From contig NZ_CP059735.1 in NCBI RefSeq assembly GCF_000948975.2, positions 496,001 to 560,000 on the forward strand: a stretch of DNA of 64,000 bases, read 5' to 3'. This document shows, piece by piece, positions 52,155 through 63,225 of the stretch. Under the pieces are notes generated by a model that searched no databases, was not told the origin of the DNA, and worked only from the letters and a program-made list of their open reading frames with translations. The position numbers and the translations under genes were made by a program. Numbering within the stretch: the first letter of the stretch is position 1; each line of letters begins with the position of its first letter. This DNA comes from Thalassomonas actiniarum (lineage in GTDB: Bacteria; Pseudomonadota; Gammaproteobacteria; Enterobacterales; Alteromonadaceae).

Positions 52155-53399
52155 ATGGAAGAGTTAGTGAAAGTTTCATCAAGTGTCAGTGAATTACGTT
52201 TTGCACTGGATACATTTTATTTTTTAATTTCCGGCGCTTTGGTGATGTGGATGGCCGCCGGTTTCGCAATGCTGGAAGCCGGGTTGGTTCGTTCTAAGAA
52301 TACAACAGAAATTTTAACCAAAAACATATGTTTATATGCCATTGCTTGCGTGATGTTTCTTCTGGTTGGTTATAACATCATGTATGTCGATAATCCCGAA
52401 GGTGGCATATTACCTTCTTTTGCCGGCTTAATCGGCACCCAGGCGGCAGATGCCGATCACTCATTAGAATCAGATTTCTTTTTCCAGGTAGTATTCGTTG
52501 CTACCGCCATGTCCATTGTCTCGGGCGCGGTGGCTGAGCGCATGAAATTATGGGCGTTTCTGACATTCTCTGTGGTTTTAACCGGTTTTATCTACCCCCT
52601 TGAAGGTTATTGGACCTGGGGCGGCGGTTTCTTGTCCGAAGCCGGTTTCAGTGACTTTGCCGGCTCGGGCATAGTACACATGGCAGGTGCGGCGGCGGCA
52701 TTAGCCGGGGTATTACTGCTGGGTTCCCGTAAAGGAAAATACGGTAAAAATGGTGCTATTTATCCGATCCCGGGATCGAATATGCCTCTGGCGACACTTG
52801 GTACCTTTATTTTATGGATGGGCTGGTTTGGCTTCAACGGCGGTTCGCAACTTATGGTTTCAGATGCCGAAAATGCCACCGCGGTCGGTAAAATCTTTTT
52901 AAACACCAATGCTGCGGCGGCTGCCGGTGCTGTTGCTGCATTATTACTGAATAAAGTTATTTGGGGTAAGGCGGATCTGACCATGATCTTAAACGGTGCC
53001 CTGGCCGGTTTAGTGGCGATCACTGCGGATCCTTTATCGCCGACGCCGATCTTTGCCAGCTTAATTGGCGCCCTGGCCGGCGTACTGGTGGTATTTTCCA
53101 TCATAGGTTTTGACAAGATCAAAATTGATGATCCGGTTGGTGCGATCTCAGTACACGGTGTTGTCGGTTTCTTCGGTGTCATGGCGGTGCCTTTTAGCAA
53201 CGGCGAGGCGACATTTTTAACCCAGCTTTACGGTTGTGCGGTGATCTTTGGCTGGGTTTTTGTCGCCAGTCTAATCGTCTGGAGTATTCTTAAGAAAGTC
53301 ATGGGAATACGTGTCAGTGACGAGGAAGAATATAACGGTGTCGATAAATCTGATTGCGGTATTGAAGCTTACCCTGAGTTTGTTTCCGTAAACAGTTAA
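52155..53399 (+). CDS. amtB: Ammonium transporter AmtB
   Basis: The 414-residue protein has 11 or so membrane helices and the Amt pore markers. The twin histidines are in GSGIVHMAGAAAALAG and GAISVHGVVGFFG, and the signature MWMAAGFAMLEAGLVRSKN is near the N-terminus. It lacks an obvious cleaved signal peptide. It lets ammonium in under nitrogen limitation and is gated by GlnK. Its terminator T-tract adjoins repeat copy B. Confidence 0.97.
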   Translation: MEELVKVSSSVSELRFALDTFYFLISGALVMWMAAGFAMLEAGLVRSKNTTEILTKNICLYAIACVMFLLVGYNIMYVDNPEGGILPSFAGLIGTQAADADHSLESDFFFQVVFVATAMSIVSGAVAERMKLWAFLTFSVVLTGFIYPLEGYWTWGGGFLSEAGFSDFAGSGIVHMAGAAAALAGVLLLGSRKGKYGKNGAIYPIPGSNMPLATLGTFILWMGWFGFNGGSQLMVSDAENATAVGKIFLNTNAAAAAGAVAALLLNKVIWGKADLTMILNGALAGLVAITADPLSPTPIFASLIGALAGVLVVFSIIGFDKIKIDDPVGAISVHGVVGFFGVMAVPFSNGEATFLTQLYGCAVIFGWVFVASLIVWSILKKVMGIRVSDEEEYNGVDKSDCGIEAYPEFVSVNS

Positions 53400-53430
53400 C
53401 CTGCTTCGTAGTAAAAGTTATAACGGACAA

Positions 53431-53457
53431 AAACCAGCACTTGTTGCTGGTTTTTTT
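53431..53457 (+). terminator. glnK-amtB terminator
   Basis: AAACCAGCA pairs with TGCTGGTTT around CTTGT, followed by a seven-T run that leads directly into repeat copy B. Confidence 0.9.
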
Positions 53458-53606
53458 ATACATGGACGTATTTATCCTGCGATCATACGGATATGAAAGA
53501 GCAGGGTTTATACATGGATGTATTTCAGCTTGTATGCTCCCGGCACAAGTTAAGTCCTTACCTCCTGTAAGTAATCCTGTAATTATACGGATATGAAGGA
53601 GCAGGG
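53457..53606 (+). repeat. Terminator-linked structured repeat, copy B (52-nt unit then ~98-nt unit)
   Basis: The first unit (53457-53508) is the short 52-nt form: H1 ATAC-aTGGAc-GTAT directly joined to H4 (CCTGC/GCAGG around TCATA-CGGA-TATGA). The second (53509-53606) is the full form with H2 (CTTGT/ACAAG) and H3 (CTTAC/GTAAG). The rest of the gap to 53754 is AT-rich and should hold the Dyp-peroxidase promoter. Confidence 0.85.
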
Positions 53607-53754
53607 AGCCCACTTTTGTTGATTTATGACCATAATCGAAAATAATCACCTGTTTTAGCTAATGATTTACTGCCAAATAATAGCTTTTGTGTAAAATTAG
53701 CGGTATAAAATGTTGCAGCTTATTACATAAATAAATATCACCATAGGAAATGCA

Positions 53755-54681
53755 ATGGCGAGAGAACAATTCGGAGTTTGTGCCGAGCCAAGTTTACATG
53801 GCTCATATTTATTTTTTAATGCCGTTGATGAGCAAAATACTTATCTCAGGCAGGCGTTGTCGCGCTTGCCGGTATTATTTGAAAAATATGCGGATCGTTT
53901 TTCTGAGTCTAACCTCACCGGAGTGATTGCCATCGGGGCCAATTACTGGGACGAGTTTCATCCCGACGGCCGACCCAAGTCTTTAGCGCCTTTTCCCGCC
54001 ATGGAATGCGAGGATCGCATTGCCCCGGCCCAGAGCATAGATCTTTATATCGAGGTCCGCAGCGATCGCGCCGACGTTAATCATATTGTCAGTTCTAAAG
54101 TCTGCGATTTATTGGCCGAAAGTGTCGAGCTGGTTGAGGAAGTGCATGCTTTCAGGTTTCTTGACGGCCGGGATCTCACCGGTTTTGTTGACGGCACTGA
54201 AAACCCGCAAGGTTTCCACCGCCGTAAAGTCGCCCTGGTAACCGATGAAAGCGATGGTGACTTTGCCGGCGGCAGTTATTTGCATGTCCAGCGTTACCGC
54301 CATAATTTGCATCTGTGGCAATCCCTTCAAGTGAAAGAGCAGGAAGATGTTTTTGGCCGCACTAAGGTGGATAACATCGAATATCCCGGCGAGCAGAAAA
54401 GTCCCGGGGCGCACACTAAACGCACCAACCTCAAAGATGAACAGGGCAATAGCATAGAAATATTAAGACAAAGCATGCCGTACGGCGATATGAAAATGCA
54501 GGGCTTGATGTTTGTTTCTTACTGCCATTCTCCCGAGCCTTTCGAGCTGATGTTGAAAAGCATGATTTATGGTGATGGCTCAGGGCATTCAGATCATATG
54601 TTGAAATATACCCAGGCAGAAACCGGCGCGGCATTTTTTGCGCCGAGCTTAAATTTCCTGGAAAGTCTGGGGCAGGAATAA
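53755..54681 (+). CDS. Dyp-type haem peroxidase (YfeX-like)
   Basis: The 308-residue protein has the Dyp peroxidase signature GFVDGTENP with the distal catalytic Asp, the proximal haem-ligand His in GAHTKRTN, and the distal Arg in EILRQSMPYG. There is no signal peptide, so it acts in the cytoplasm, using peroxide to oxidise porphyrin or dye-like substrates. It has its own terminator. Confidence 0.95.
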   Translation: MAREQFGVCAEPSLHGSYLFFNAVDEQNTYLRQALSRLPVLFEKYADRFSESNLTGVIAIGANYWDEFHPDGRPKSLAPFPAMECEDRIAPAQSIDLYIEVRSDRADVNHIVSSKVCDLLAESVELVEEVHAFRFLDGRDLTGFVDGTENPQGFHRRKVALVTDESDGDFAGGSYLHVQRYRHNLHLWQSLQVKEQEDVFGRTKVDNIEYPGEQKSPGAHTKRTNLKDEQGNSIEILRQSMPYGDMKMQGLMFVSYCHSPEPFELMLKSMIYGDGSGHSDHMLKYTQAETGAAFFAPSLNFLESLGQE

Positions 54682-54716
54682 GGCCTGAATTAGCAGCAAT
54701 AACAGATCAGCAATCG

Positions 54717-54746
54717 AAAAGGGCCGAAGTTATCCGGCCCTTTTTT
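54717..54746 (+). terminator. Terminator of the Dyp peroxidase gene
   Basis: AAAAGGGCCG pairs with CGGCCCTTTTTT around an 8-nt loop. The A-tract on the left arm could also serve the convergent argR. Confidence 0.9.
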
Positions 54747-54771
54747 ATGCCAATCCCGCTCTGAGATAATA

Positions 54772-55245
54772 CTAGGCGAGGTTTTTAGAGAATAAGACTT
54801 CCAGTTTGCTGATTGTCTGTTTTATCTGGCCGACATCTGTCGGTGCGATAAAGATAGTATCGTCACCGGCAATGGTGCCAAGCACCCCGTCGCTTTTACT
54901 TAAGCTGTCCAGCAACCGGGCAATAAGTTGGGCAGCCCCTGGGCTGGTGCGGATAATGATCATCACATCATTGTGTTCAATATCGAGTACCAATTGTTTT
55001 AGCGGGCTTTTTGCCGTTGGTACGCCTAATTCTGCCGGCAGGCAATAAACCATGTCCTGACGGGCGTTGCGGGTGCGTACCGCGCCGAATTTGCTGAGCA
55101 TGCGCGAGACCTTGGATTGGCTGATATTGTCAAAACCCTGGGCTTTGAGTGCGTCGACTATGTCGCCCTGGGAGCCGAATTGTTCTTGCTTTAATAAATC
55201 TTTAAAGGCCTGTACCAGTGCTTCTTGCTTTTGTTGAACTGTCAT
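54772..55245 (-). CDS. argR: Arginine repressor
   Basis: ArgR is a hexamer that binds arginine and represses arginine biosynthesis. The 157-residue protein has the N-terminal winged helix ([43 protein letters not shown]). The C-terminal oligomerisation and arginine-binding domain ends with [15 protein letters not shown]. It is divergent from mdh, an arrangement common in gammaproteobacteria. I did not find a clear ARG box in the 198-nt shared region. Confidence 0.97.
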   Translation of the reverse strand: MTVQQKQEALVQAFKDLLKQEQFGSQGDIVDALKAQGFDNISQSKVSRMLSKFGAVRTRNARQDMVYCLPAELGVPTAKSPLKQLVLDIEHNDVMIIIRTSPGAAQLIARLLDSLSKSDGVLGTIAGDDTIFIAPTDVGQIKQTISKLEVLFSKNLA

Positions 55246-55443
55246 AATGTGCTGCTATTTTGTTATCTTCACTACTAATGATATGGGATCTTGGGCTATC
55301 TAACGCGATAATTTGTTACCCAAGTATTATACGGTATCCTGCACAAGGTTAATAATATTTGTTTTTTTGCCCCTTATGCTATATCTTTTGGCGGCAGAAA
55401 ATTTTAAGTAATTACTCAAATACTCAAATTCCGGAGACATTTC

Positions 55444-56379
55444 ATGAAAGTTGCTGTTTTAGGCGCAGCTGGCGGTATCGGCCAGGCGTTATCTTTGTTA
55501 CTCAAGACTCAGTTACCTGCAGGCTCTGAGTTATCTCTTTATGACGTTGCACCTGTTGTACCCGGTGTTGCTGTTGATTTATCACACATCCCAACGGCAG
55601 TAAAAGTTGAAGGTTTCGGCGTCGATGATTTAGCACCTGCCTTAGCCGGTGCCGATATCGTATTGATCCCTGCCGGTATGCCGCGTAAGCCCGGTATGGA
55701 CCGTGCCGACCTGTTTGCCGTAAACGCCGGTATCATCAAAACTTTGGCTGAAGGTATTGTTGCTAACTGTCCTAAAGCCCTGGTTGGTGTTATTACTAAC
55801 CCGGTAAACGGCACTGTACCAATTGTTGCTGAAGTATTCAAAAAAGCAGGTACTTATGATGCCGGCCGTGTATTCGGTGTGACTACCTTAGACGTAATCC
55901 GCTCAGAAGCTTTTATTGCCGAATTAAAAGGTCTGGACGTTGCTGATGTTAAAGTTCCTGTGATCGGCGGTCACTCAGGTACGACTATTTTACCTCTGCT
56001 TTCTCAGGTTGAAGGAGTAACTTTTTCTGATGAAGAAGTTGCTGCGTTAACGCCGCGTATCCAAAATGCCGGTACCGAAGTGGTGAATGCTAAAGCGGGT
56101 GGCGGTTCTGCTACTTTATCTATGGGCGCTGCAGCAGCACGTTTTTGTATGTCTTTGGTTAAAGGCCTGCAAGGTGAAGACGTTGTGGATTATGCCTATG
56201 TTGAAGGCGAAGGTGAAGAAGCCGCTTATTTCGCCCGTCCGGTACGTTTAGGCGTAAACGGCGTTGCCGAGATTTTATCTTACGGCGAGTTAAGTGCTTT
56301 TGAAGAAAAAGCTAAAAACGATATGCTGGCCACTTTAAACAGCGACATCAAAGAAGGTATCGACTTCATTAATGGTTAA
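55444..56379 (+). CDS. mdh: Malate dehydrogenase (NAD)
   Basis: Mdh interconverts malate and oxaloacetate in the TCA cycle. The 311-residue protein has the NAD-binding [15 protein letters not shown], the substrate-binding [27 protein letters not shown], and the catalytic His in [11 protein letters not shown]. Codon use is strongly biased, as expected for a highly expressed gene. GGAGA before the ATG is a good ribosome site. A terminator and repeat array C follow. Confidence 0.99.
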   Translation: MKVAVLGAAGGIGQALSLLLKTQLPAGSELSLYDVAPVVPGVAVDLSHIPTAVKVEGFGVDDLAPALAGADIVLIPAGMPRKPGMDRADLFAVNAGIIKTLAEGIVANCPKALVGVITNPVNGTVPIVAEVFKKAGTYDAGRVFGVTTLDVIRSEAFIAELKGLDVADVKVPVIGGHSGTTILPLLSQVEGVTFSDEEVAALTPRIQNAGTEVVNAKAGGGSATLSMGAAAARFCMSLVKGLQGEDVVDYAYVEGEGEEAAYFARPVRLGVNGVAEILSYGELSAFEEKAKNDMLATLNSDIKEGIDFING

Positions 56380-56411
56380 TCGCTATTAATAAGTGAATCA
56401 ATACCTGACAT

Positions 56412-56439
56412 AAAAAAACCGCTTTTCAGCGGTTTTTTT
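56412..56439 (+). terminator. mdh terminator
   Basis: AAAAAAACCGC pairs with GCGGTTTTTTT around TTTTCA. The T-tract runs into repeat array C. Confidence 0.93.
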
Positions 56440-56904
56440 ATACATGGAAGTATTTATCCAGCGGGCTCAAGGATGAGCAGGAGCTGGGTTTATACATGGA
56501 AGTATTTCAGTTTATATGTTCCTGGCATAAACCAAGTACAGACATCCTGTCAGCAATCCAGCGGGCTCAAGGATGAGCAGGAGCTGGGTTTATACATGGA
56601 AGTATTTCAGTTTATATGTTCCTGACATAAACCAAGTACAGACATCCTGTCAGCAATCCAGCGGGCTCAAGGATGAGCAGGAGCTGGGTTTATACATGGA
56701 AGTATTTCAGTTTATATGTTCCTGACATAAACCAAGTACAGACATCCTGTCAGCAATCCAGCGGGCTCACGGATGAGCAGGAGCTGGGTTTATACATGGA
56801 AGTATTTCAGTTTATATGTTCCTGACATAAACCAAGTACTGACACCCTGTCAGCAATCCAGCGGCTCAAGGATGAGCAGGACATGGAAGTATTTCAGTTT
56901 ATAT
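56439..56904 (+). repeat. Terminator-linked structured repeat, array C (52-nt unit plus tandem 100-nt units)
   Basis: A 52-nt short unit (56439-56490) is followed by three units of exactly 100 nt (starting 56491, 56591, 56691), a fourth of about 90 nt (56791-56880), and a truncated start (56881-56904). Units are nearly identical. The stems differ from other loci: H2 is GTTTAT/ATAAAC, H3 is GACA/TGTC, and H4 is CCAGC/GCTGG around GCTCA-AGGA-TGAGC. The array ends 17 nt before the stop of the convergent ispB gene, and there is no gene inside it. Confidence 0.9.
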
Positions 56905-56920
56905 CAGGAAGTCTCTGTGA

Positions 56921-57892
56921 TTATGCGCTGCGGTTTGCTGCGATATGTGCCAGGGCGATTAACGCGTCTTTGTATTCAGACGGCTCTAATACGGCTAAGG
57001 CACTAATGGCCTTATCCGCTTCCTGCTCGGCTTTGTGCTGGGCATAAGTTAAAGCGCCGGTCTCCCGCATAGCGTTAAGAATTCCATCCAGGTTATCCAT
57101 GCCGTTATTGAGCTCTATCGCTTCGCGAATTAATTGTTTTTGCGTCTCTGTGCCATTTTCCATGGCATAAATGAGCGGCAGGGTAGGTTTGCCTTCGGCG
57201 AGGTCATCACCGACGTTTTTGCCCATTTCCTTGGCATCGGCGGTATAGTCCATAATATCGTCTACCAGCTGGAAGGCGGTGCCTAAATGTTTGCCGTAGT
57301 CTGTCATCGCCTTTTCGATTTTTTCATCTTTTTTGGCTATCACGGCGGCCAGTCGGGTGGCCGCTTCAAACAGCTTGGCGGTTTTGCAGTAAATGACTTC
57401 CATATAACTGCTTTCAGTGGTGTCGGGATCGTTGCAATTCATCAACTGCAATACTTCACCTTCGGCAACGATATTGGTGGCGTCCGATAAAATCTCCATG
57501 ATGCGCATGTTATTGAGTTTTACCATCATCTGGAATGAACGGGTGTAGAGAAAATCACCCACCAGTACGCTGGCGCTGTTGCCGAACATGGCATTGGCGG
57601 TTTCCCGGCCCCTGCGCATACTGGACTCATCCACCACGTCATCATGCAGCAAGGTGGCGGTATGGATAAATTCAATAATGGCAGCGACACTGGCATGATC
57701 CTGCCCCTGGTAATTGAGCGCCCGGGCGGCCAGTACCGTCAGCAGCGGCCGCATGCGTTTGCCGCCCGCGTTAACAATATAGATACCCAGCTGGTTTATC
57801 AGTGCCACATCGGATTGTAACTGACCGTAAATCAGGTCGTTTACAACTGTCATATCGGTGCGCGCTAGCGCTTGTATATTATCAAGATCCAT
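56921..57892 (-). CDS. ispB: Octaprenyl diphosphate synthase
   Basis: IspB makes the C40 side chain of ubiquinone and menaquinone. The 323-residue trans-prenyltransferase has the first Asp-rich motif in LLHDDVVDES and the second in QLVDDIMDYTAD, with GGKRMRPLL near the N-terminus. Divergent location from rplU-rpmA-obgE is the usual gammaproteobacterial arrangement. No dedicated terminator is visible; array C begins just past the stop, read in antisense. Confidence 0.97.
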   Translation of the reverse strand: MDLDNIQALARTDMTVVNDLIYGQLQSDVALINQLGIYIVNAGGKRMRPLLTVLAARALNYQGQDHASVAAIIEFIHTATLLHDDVVDESSMRRGRETANAMFGNSASVLVGDFLYTRSFQMMVKLNNMRIMEILSDATNIVAEGEVLQLMNCNDPDTTESSYMEVIYCKTAKLFEAATRLAAVIAKKDEKIEKAMTDYGKHLGTAFQLVDDIMDYTADAKEMGKNVGDDLAEGKPTLPLIYAMENGTETQKQLIREAIELNNGMDNLDGILNAMRETGALTYAQHKAEQEADKAISALAVLEPSEYKDALIALAHIAANRSA

Positions 57893-58136
57893 AAAGCTCT
57901 ATTAGGTAACCTAAGTCTCGTCCGCATTATCTGTTTAATGGCCCCAGAGTTTACACTAAAATCGACGGCAGAGAAGGTTTCTCTGGCCTTTGTCTGGTGT
58001 TTGTTTCATTACGCCAATAAATATTAATAAATGATCGTTTTATGCTTGCCCTCATTAGGATCTTCGAGTAGAATTCGCGCCCTATATTTTTAAATTTATG
58101 CGTCACATTTGAAGGTTGGCGCAGTACGGAGTAGCT

Positions 58137-58448
58137 ATGTACGCAGTATTCCAAAGTGGTGGTAAACAGCACCGCGTGACCGAAGGTCAAACTGTTCGTC
58201 TTGAAAAGCTAGAGCTTGAAGTCGGATCGACTGTAGAATTCGATAACGTTTTAATGATCGCCAATGGCGAAGAAATCAATGTAGGCGCGCCTTACATTGC
58301 CGGTGGTAAAGTAGTAGCTGAAGTTGTTACTCAAGGCCGCGCTGATAAAGTTAAAATTGTTAAATTTAAACGTCGTAAGCATTCACGCAAGCAAGCGGGC
58401 CATCGTCAATGGTTCACTGAAGTGAAGATTACTGGTATTAACGGCTAA
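58137..58448 (+). CDS. rplU: 50S ribosomal protein L21
   Basis: L21 binds 23S rRNA near domain I. The start is ATG 58137 (103 residues, [18 protein letters not shown]) after GGAG; an in-frame ATG upstream at 58116 is not used. The C-terminal basic segment [19 protein letters not shown] is typical. It is the first gene of rplU-rpmA. The 244-nt region shared with ispB should hold both promoters. Confidence 0.99.
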   Translation: MYAVFQSGGKQHRVTEGQTVRLEKLELEVGSTVEFDNVLMIANGEEINVGAPYIAGGKVVAEVVTQGRADKVKIVKFKRRKHSRKQAGHRQWFTEVKITGING

Positions 58449-58464
58449 TTAGGAGCGATTTGAT

Positions 58465-58722
58465 ATGGCACATAAGAAGGCTGCAGGTAGTACACGTAAC
58501 GGTCGTGACTCAGAAAGTAAACGTCTTGGCGTTAAGCGTTTTGGCGGTGAAACAGTTTTAGCTGGTAACATCATTGTTCGTCAACGTGGTACTAAGTTCC
58601 ACGCTGGTAACAACATGGGTATCGGTAAAGACCACACATTATTCGCTTTAACTGACGGTAAAGTTCAGTTTGAAGTTAAAGGTCCTAAGAACCGCAAATT
58701 TGTAAGCATTATTGCTGAATAA
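58465..58722 (+). CDS. rpmA: 50S ribosomal protein L27
   Basis: L27 reaches the peptidyl-transferase centre with its N-terminus, [16 protein letters not shown]. The 85 residues match the family throughout. It lies 16 nt after rplU with a good AGGAG site, and a strong terminator follows. Confidence 0.99.
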   Translation: MAHKKAAGSTRNGRDSESKRLGVKRFGGETVLAGNIIVRQRGTKFHAGNNMGIGKDHTLFALTDGKVQFEVKGPKNRKFVSIIAE

Positions 58723-58744
58723 TCTTACATTTAAGTTCTAAAAG

Positions 58745-58770
58745 CCTCGCACTTCAGCGAGGTTTTTTTT
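58745..58770 (+). terminator. rplU-rpmA terminator
   Basis: CCTCGC and GCGAGG pair around ACTTCA, followed by eight or more Ts. Confidence 0.93.
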
Positions 58771-58778
58771 TGCCTTAG

Positions 58779-60026
<1,248 letters not shown>

Positions 60027-60081
60027 TCTTTCTGTTTAAGAGCGGGTTTATATCCGCCTTAGCTTCAATTCGCTAAAGTAT

Positions 60082-60116
60082 TAAAGCACTGGTTTTTCAC
60101 AGCCGGTGCTTTTTTG
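60082..60116 (+). terminator. obgE terminator
   Basis: AAAGCACTGG pairs with CCGGTGCTTT (one T-G pair) around about 10 nt, followed by a T-run. Confidence 0.85.
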
Positions 60117-60175
60117 TTTTTAATTGTGGCAAAACCCTTTAAACTTGCTGCAAACTTGGTAAAACAGAAATCTTT

Positions 60176-60667
60176 ATGACCCAACTCTCCCTTATCGTTG
60201 CCTGTGCGGATAACAATATTATCGGCAAAGATAACCAGATGCCCTGGCACTTGCCCGCCGACCTGGCGTACTTTAAAAAAACCACCTTAGGCAAACCCAT
60301 TATCATGGGGCGAAAAACCTATGAATCTATCGGCCGGCCGCTACCCGGGCGGCAAAATATCGTCATTTCCCGTAATCCGGATTTCAGCGCCGAAGGGGTT
60401 GATGTGGTTACTTGTGTTGAGCAGGCATTGGCCTTAGCCGGGGGCGTGGAGGAGATCATGGTGATCGGTGGCGGCGCTATCTATAGCCATTGTTTGCCGG
60501 CAGCAACCCGTTTGTATGTGACCCATATCAAGGCGACTATTGAAGGGGACACCCGCTTTCCGGATTTTGATAGTGAAAAAAGCTGGGTGAAGACCGTGAG
60601 TGAATTACGCCCGGCGGATGAAAAAAATGCCTATGATTTGGATTTTTGTGTTTATGAACGCAGGTAA
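60176..60667 (+). CDS. folA: Dihydrofolate reductase
   Basis: FolA reduces dihydrofolate with NADPH for one-carbon metabolism and is the target of trimethoprim. The 163-residue protein has the active-site strand QMPWHLPADLAYFK with the catalytic Asp. The NADPH motifs are GRKTYESIGRPLPGRQNIVISR and VIGGGAIYSHCLP. Length and motifs are those of the chromosomal type I enzyme. A purine-poor leader precedes the ATG. Repeat array D follows downstream on the other strand. Confidence 0.97.
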   Translation: MTQLSLIVACADNNIIGKDNQMPWHLPADLAYFKKTTLGKPIIMGRKTYESIGRPLPGRQNIVISRNPDFSAEGVDVVTCVEQALALAGGVEEIMVIGGGAIYSHCLPAATRLYVTHIKATIEGDTRFPDFDSEKSWVKTVSELRPADEKNAYDLDFCVYERR

Positions 60668-60706
60668 TTCAAACTTTGCCGTAAACTCTTAATATTCAGA
60701 TATATA

Positions 60707-60974
60707 TAACCCCTGCTTTTTCATATCCTTATGATCGCAGGATTGTTTACAGGATGTAAGTACTTAGCTTGTGCATGGAGCCCTCTCTACCTGAGGGGCA
60801 GGCTGAAATACATCCATGTATAAACCCTGCTTTTTCATATCCTTATGATCGCAGGATTACTTACAGGATGTAAGTACTTAACTTGTGCCTGAAGCAGACA
60901 AGTTGAAATACATCCATGTATAAACCCTGCTTTTTCATATCCTTATGATCGCAGGATAAATACATCCATGTATA
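60707..60974 (-). repeat. Terminator-linked structured repeat, array D (minus strand)
   Basis: Read on the minus strand from 60974: a 52-nt short unit (60974-60923), a 100-nt unit (60922-60823), and a unit of about 116 nt (60822-60707) whose H2 segment is longer. Stems: H1 ATACA-TGGA-TGTAT, H2 AACTTGT/ACAAGTT, H3 CTTAC/GTAAG, H4 CCTGC/GCAGG around TCATA-AGGA-TATGA. It lies downstream of the chemoreceptor gene, in that gene's orientation. Confidence 0.88.
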
Positions 60975-61004
60975 AAAAAACCAGCCCGGGAGCTGGTTTT
61001 TTTG
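60973..61004. terminator. Terminator of the chemoreceptor gene
   Basis: AAAAAAACCAGC and GCTGGTTTTTTT pair around CCGGGA. The T-tract on the minus strand runs into array D. Confidence 0.93.
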
Positions 61005-61022
61005 TGCTTAGTTCGGCTGAGA

Positions 61023-63041
61023 TTAAAGCTTAAATTCCTGCACCGACTGTTGCAGTTCTTCTGCCAGGCGGGCTACCTCGCCGCTTGAAGAAGCGGTTTG
61101 CTGTGAACCTGCAGTGGTTTGCTCGGCGATAGCAACAATGGATTCCAGGTTCTCGCTGATTTCATGGGCAACCACACTTTGCTCTTCTGCCGCGGTGGCA
61201 ATCTGAGAGCTGCGGTCATAGGCTTCATGTACCGCATGGGTAATGGTTTCCAGTGCTTTATCTGCCAGCTCGCTTTGCTCGACACAGTTGGCTGCCTGGG
61301 ATTTACCCGTATCCATTACAGCTACCGCTTTCTCGGCGCCGCTTTGCAGCACTTCGATCATATTGTGGATTTCCTGGGTAGATTCCTGGGTCCGGCTGGC
61401 CAGGGTCCTTACCTCGTCGGCAACAACCGCGAAACCACGGCCCTGTTCACCGGCCCGGGCTGCTTCGATAGCGGCGTTAAGGGCCAGCAGGTTGGTCTGC
61501 TCGGCAATGCCGCGGATAACGTCAAGAATACCGCCGATAGAGGCGCTGTCCTGTTGTAGTTTATTGATCACCTGGGAAGCAGATTCAACTTCGTTGGCCA
61601 GCAATTCAATGGTTTTACGGTTATTGTCAGAAATGCCTTTGACCCGTTCGGCTTCATCATCTGCCTGCTTGATTTCACCCAAGGCGTCATTGGCGCTGGA
61701 CAGTACGCTTTGTGAGGTACTGCTCATTTCTGTAGTGGCGGTTGCCGCCTGTTCTACCTGGTTGCGCTGCTCTTCGATGGCGGTGGTGCTTTGTGCAGTT
61801 ACCGCTGAGGTTTCTTCTGCCGCCGCCGCTAACTGGGTTGAGCGGCTGACGATGCTTTCGATCAGGTTGCGCAGGCTTTCGATCAGGGTATTACAGTTTT
61901 TAGACAGCTGGGCAAATTCATCCTTGCCCGAGTCGTCCAGCTTGCGGGATAGGTCTCCGGAGGCGACGATATTAAGCATTTCATTGACCCTAAACAGCGG
62001 ACGGGTGATGCTGATCAGGATATAAAAAGCGGTTCCTATGGCGATAATCGCGGCAATCGTTGTGAAAACTATGGTTGAAGTCTTACCATCGGAAACTGCC
62101 CCGTTCACCATTTCTGCGGTAGTCGTTTTGGTTTCGTTTGCCAGGGCAACCTGCTTGGCTAAGATGCTGCTGGCCGAGGCGATATTACTTTCGGCGGATG
62201 CCAGCATTGCTGTGGCCTGGGCGATGGCGTTAAGCTGGATTTCTTTATTGGCAAAAATGCTGTTTTCACCGTTGACCAGGTTGCTGACTTCACTAACAGC
62301 ATCAGTGACTTCGTCGGCAACATCGGAAGCACCATTGCTTCTTAGTTCGTTAAGCACATCATCAATAGAACGGTTAAGTTCGGTATAACTGTTGGTTAAT
62401 TCTCTTTCAATTAACTGGGAAGTTTGTACATCCAGAATATCCCGGTATTCAAAGGCGGAGCTGACGATGGAGTTCAATAAGGTTTCGGTTTGCTCGGCCA
62501 AGCTCACCGCACGCTGTAATTTGCTTTCCGCCAGGTCGTGATCCGCCAGATCCAGTAATACCGTGGCGGCATCGTCGGCTTTTTCTTCCAGGGTATCAAC
62601 TTTTTCGGCTAAGGCCGTGGCCTGCTCTATGCTAGTTTTCCGGTTTTCGAAAACACTGGTGACATTGTCGCTGAAGGCATTATAGACATCATCGACTTTG
62701 CGCAGGTTGGCAATTAACTGGCTTCTATCCTGTACTAAGGCTTTTAATTTCTTTAATGCGCCTGAAAACAGAGTGTTGGCGCTGTCAAAGGCCTGCTGGT
62801 TTTCTGCCAGCGGGGCAAGTTCGTTTTGATAATAACCTTTGAGGGTAAGGTTACCCATTTGGGCCAGCTCAAGGGTGAGTTGATTGCTGCCCGCCAAGGT
62901 AGGTACGGCTAATTCGCTCATTTCCAGCGTTGAATCTTGAATTGTATTGAGGCTGCTCCATGAGATGATACTGGTTATAACCAGAAGTACGGTAATAATG
63001 GCAAAACCACCCTTGATTTTCATTGCCACAGTTAGATTCAT
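61023..63041 (-). CDS. Methyl-accepting chemotaxis protein
   Basis: I set the start at ATG 63041 (672 residues) with GGTGG upstream. TM1 (about 12-31) is followed by a long helical periplasmic sensor (about 32-322), TM2 (about 323-346), a HAMP domain and the cytoplasmic signalling hairpin. The highly conserved tip reads [37 protein letters not shown], so it should couple to CheA/CheW. The all-helical sensor resembles the four-helix-bundle type. The ligand is unknown. It has its own terminator, beside array D. Confidence 0.95.
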   Translation of the reverse strand: MNLTVAMKIKGGFAIITVLLVITSIISWSSLNTIQDSTLEMSELAVPTLAGSNQLTLELAQMGNLTLKGYYQNELAPLAENQQAFDSANTLFSGALKKLKALVQDRSQLIANLRKVDDVYNAFSDNVTSVFENRKTSIEQATALAEKVDTLEEKADDAATVLLDLADHDLAESKLQRAVSLAEQTETLLNSIVSSAFEYRDILDVQTSQLIERELTNSYTELNRSIDDVLNELRSNGASDVADEVTDAVSEVSNLVNGENSIFANKEIQLNAIAQATAMLASAESNIASASSILAKQVALANETKTTTAEMVNGAVSDGKTSTIVFTTIAAIIAIGTAFYILISITRPLFRVNEMLNIVASGDLSRKLDDSGKDEFAQLSKNCNTLIESLRNLIESIVSRSTQLAAAAEETSAVTAQSTTAIEEQRNQVEQAATATTEMSSTSQSVLSSANDALGEIKQADDEAERVKGISDNNRKTIELLANEVESASQVINKLQQDSASIGGILDVIRGIAEQTNLLALNAAIEAARAGEQGRGFAVVADEVRTLASRTQESTQEIHNMIEVLQSGAEKAVAVMDTGKSQAANCVEQSELADKALETITHAVHEAYDRSSQIATAAEEQSVVAHEISENLESIVAIAEQTTAGSQQTASSSGEVARLAEELQQSVQEFKL

Positions 63042-63225
63042 AAACACCACCAGTTGAACTTTAGAGTTAAGAATAAAGAATAAGTGATGTTAATGATCAC
63101 TATTCAAATTTTTAATATGTTACAGGAATCGACAGCCCGCTGTTACAGTAATTAAGCATTTTGTCATAATTAATCATTATAACAAGCAAATCAAGGATTC
63201 CATTTGGAAATGAGTAATTTTATTG

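Noticed and set aside
56495-56580. Small peptides encoded by the repeat (frame starting MEVFQFICS or MDVFQLVCS)
   Set aside because: A purine-rich stretch precedes some ATGs, but most units have an early stop (TGA) and the frames differ in length between loci. Base changes preserve hairpins rather than codons.
56439-56904. CRISPR array
   Set aside because: Units are 100 nt and nearly identical throughout; there are no short repeats separated by unique spacers and no cas genes in the window.
56773-57006. 77-codon frame inside array C running into ispB
   Set aside because: It is built from repeat units and antisense ispB sequence, has no ribosome site and no family features.
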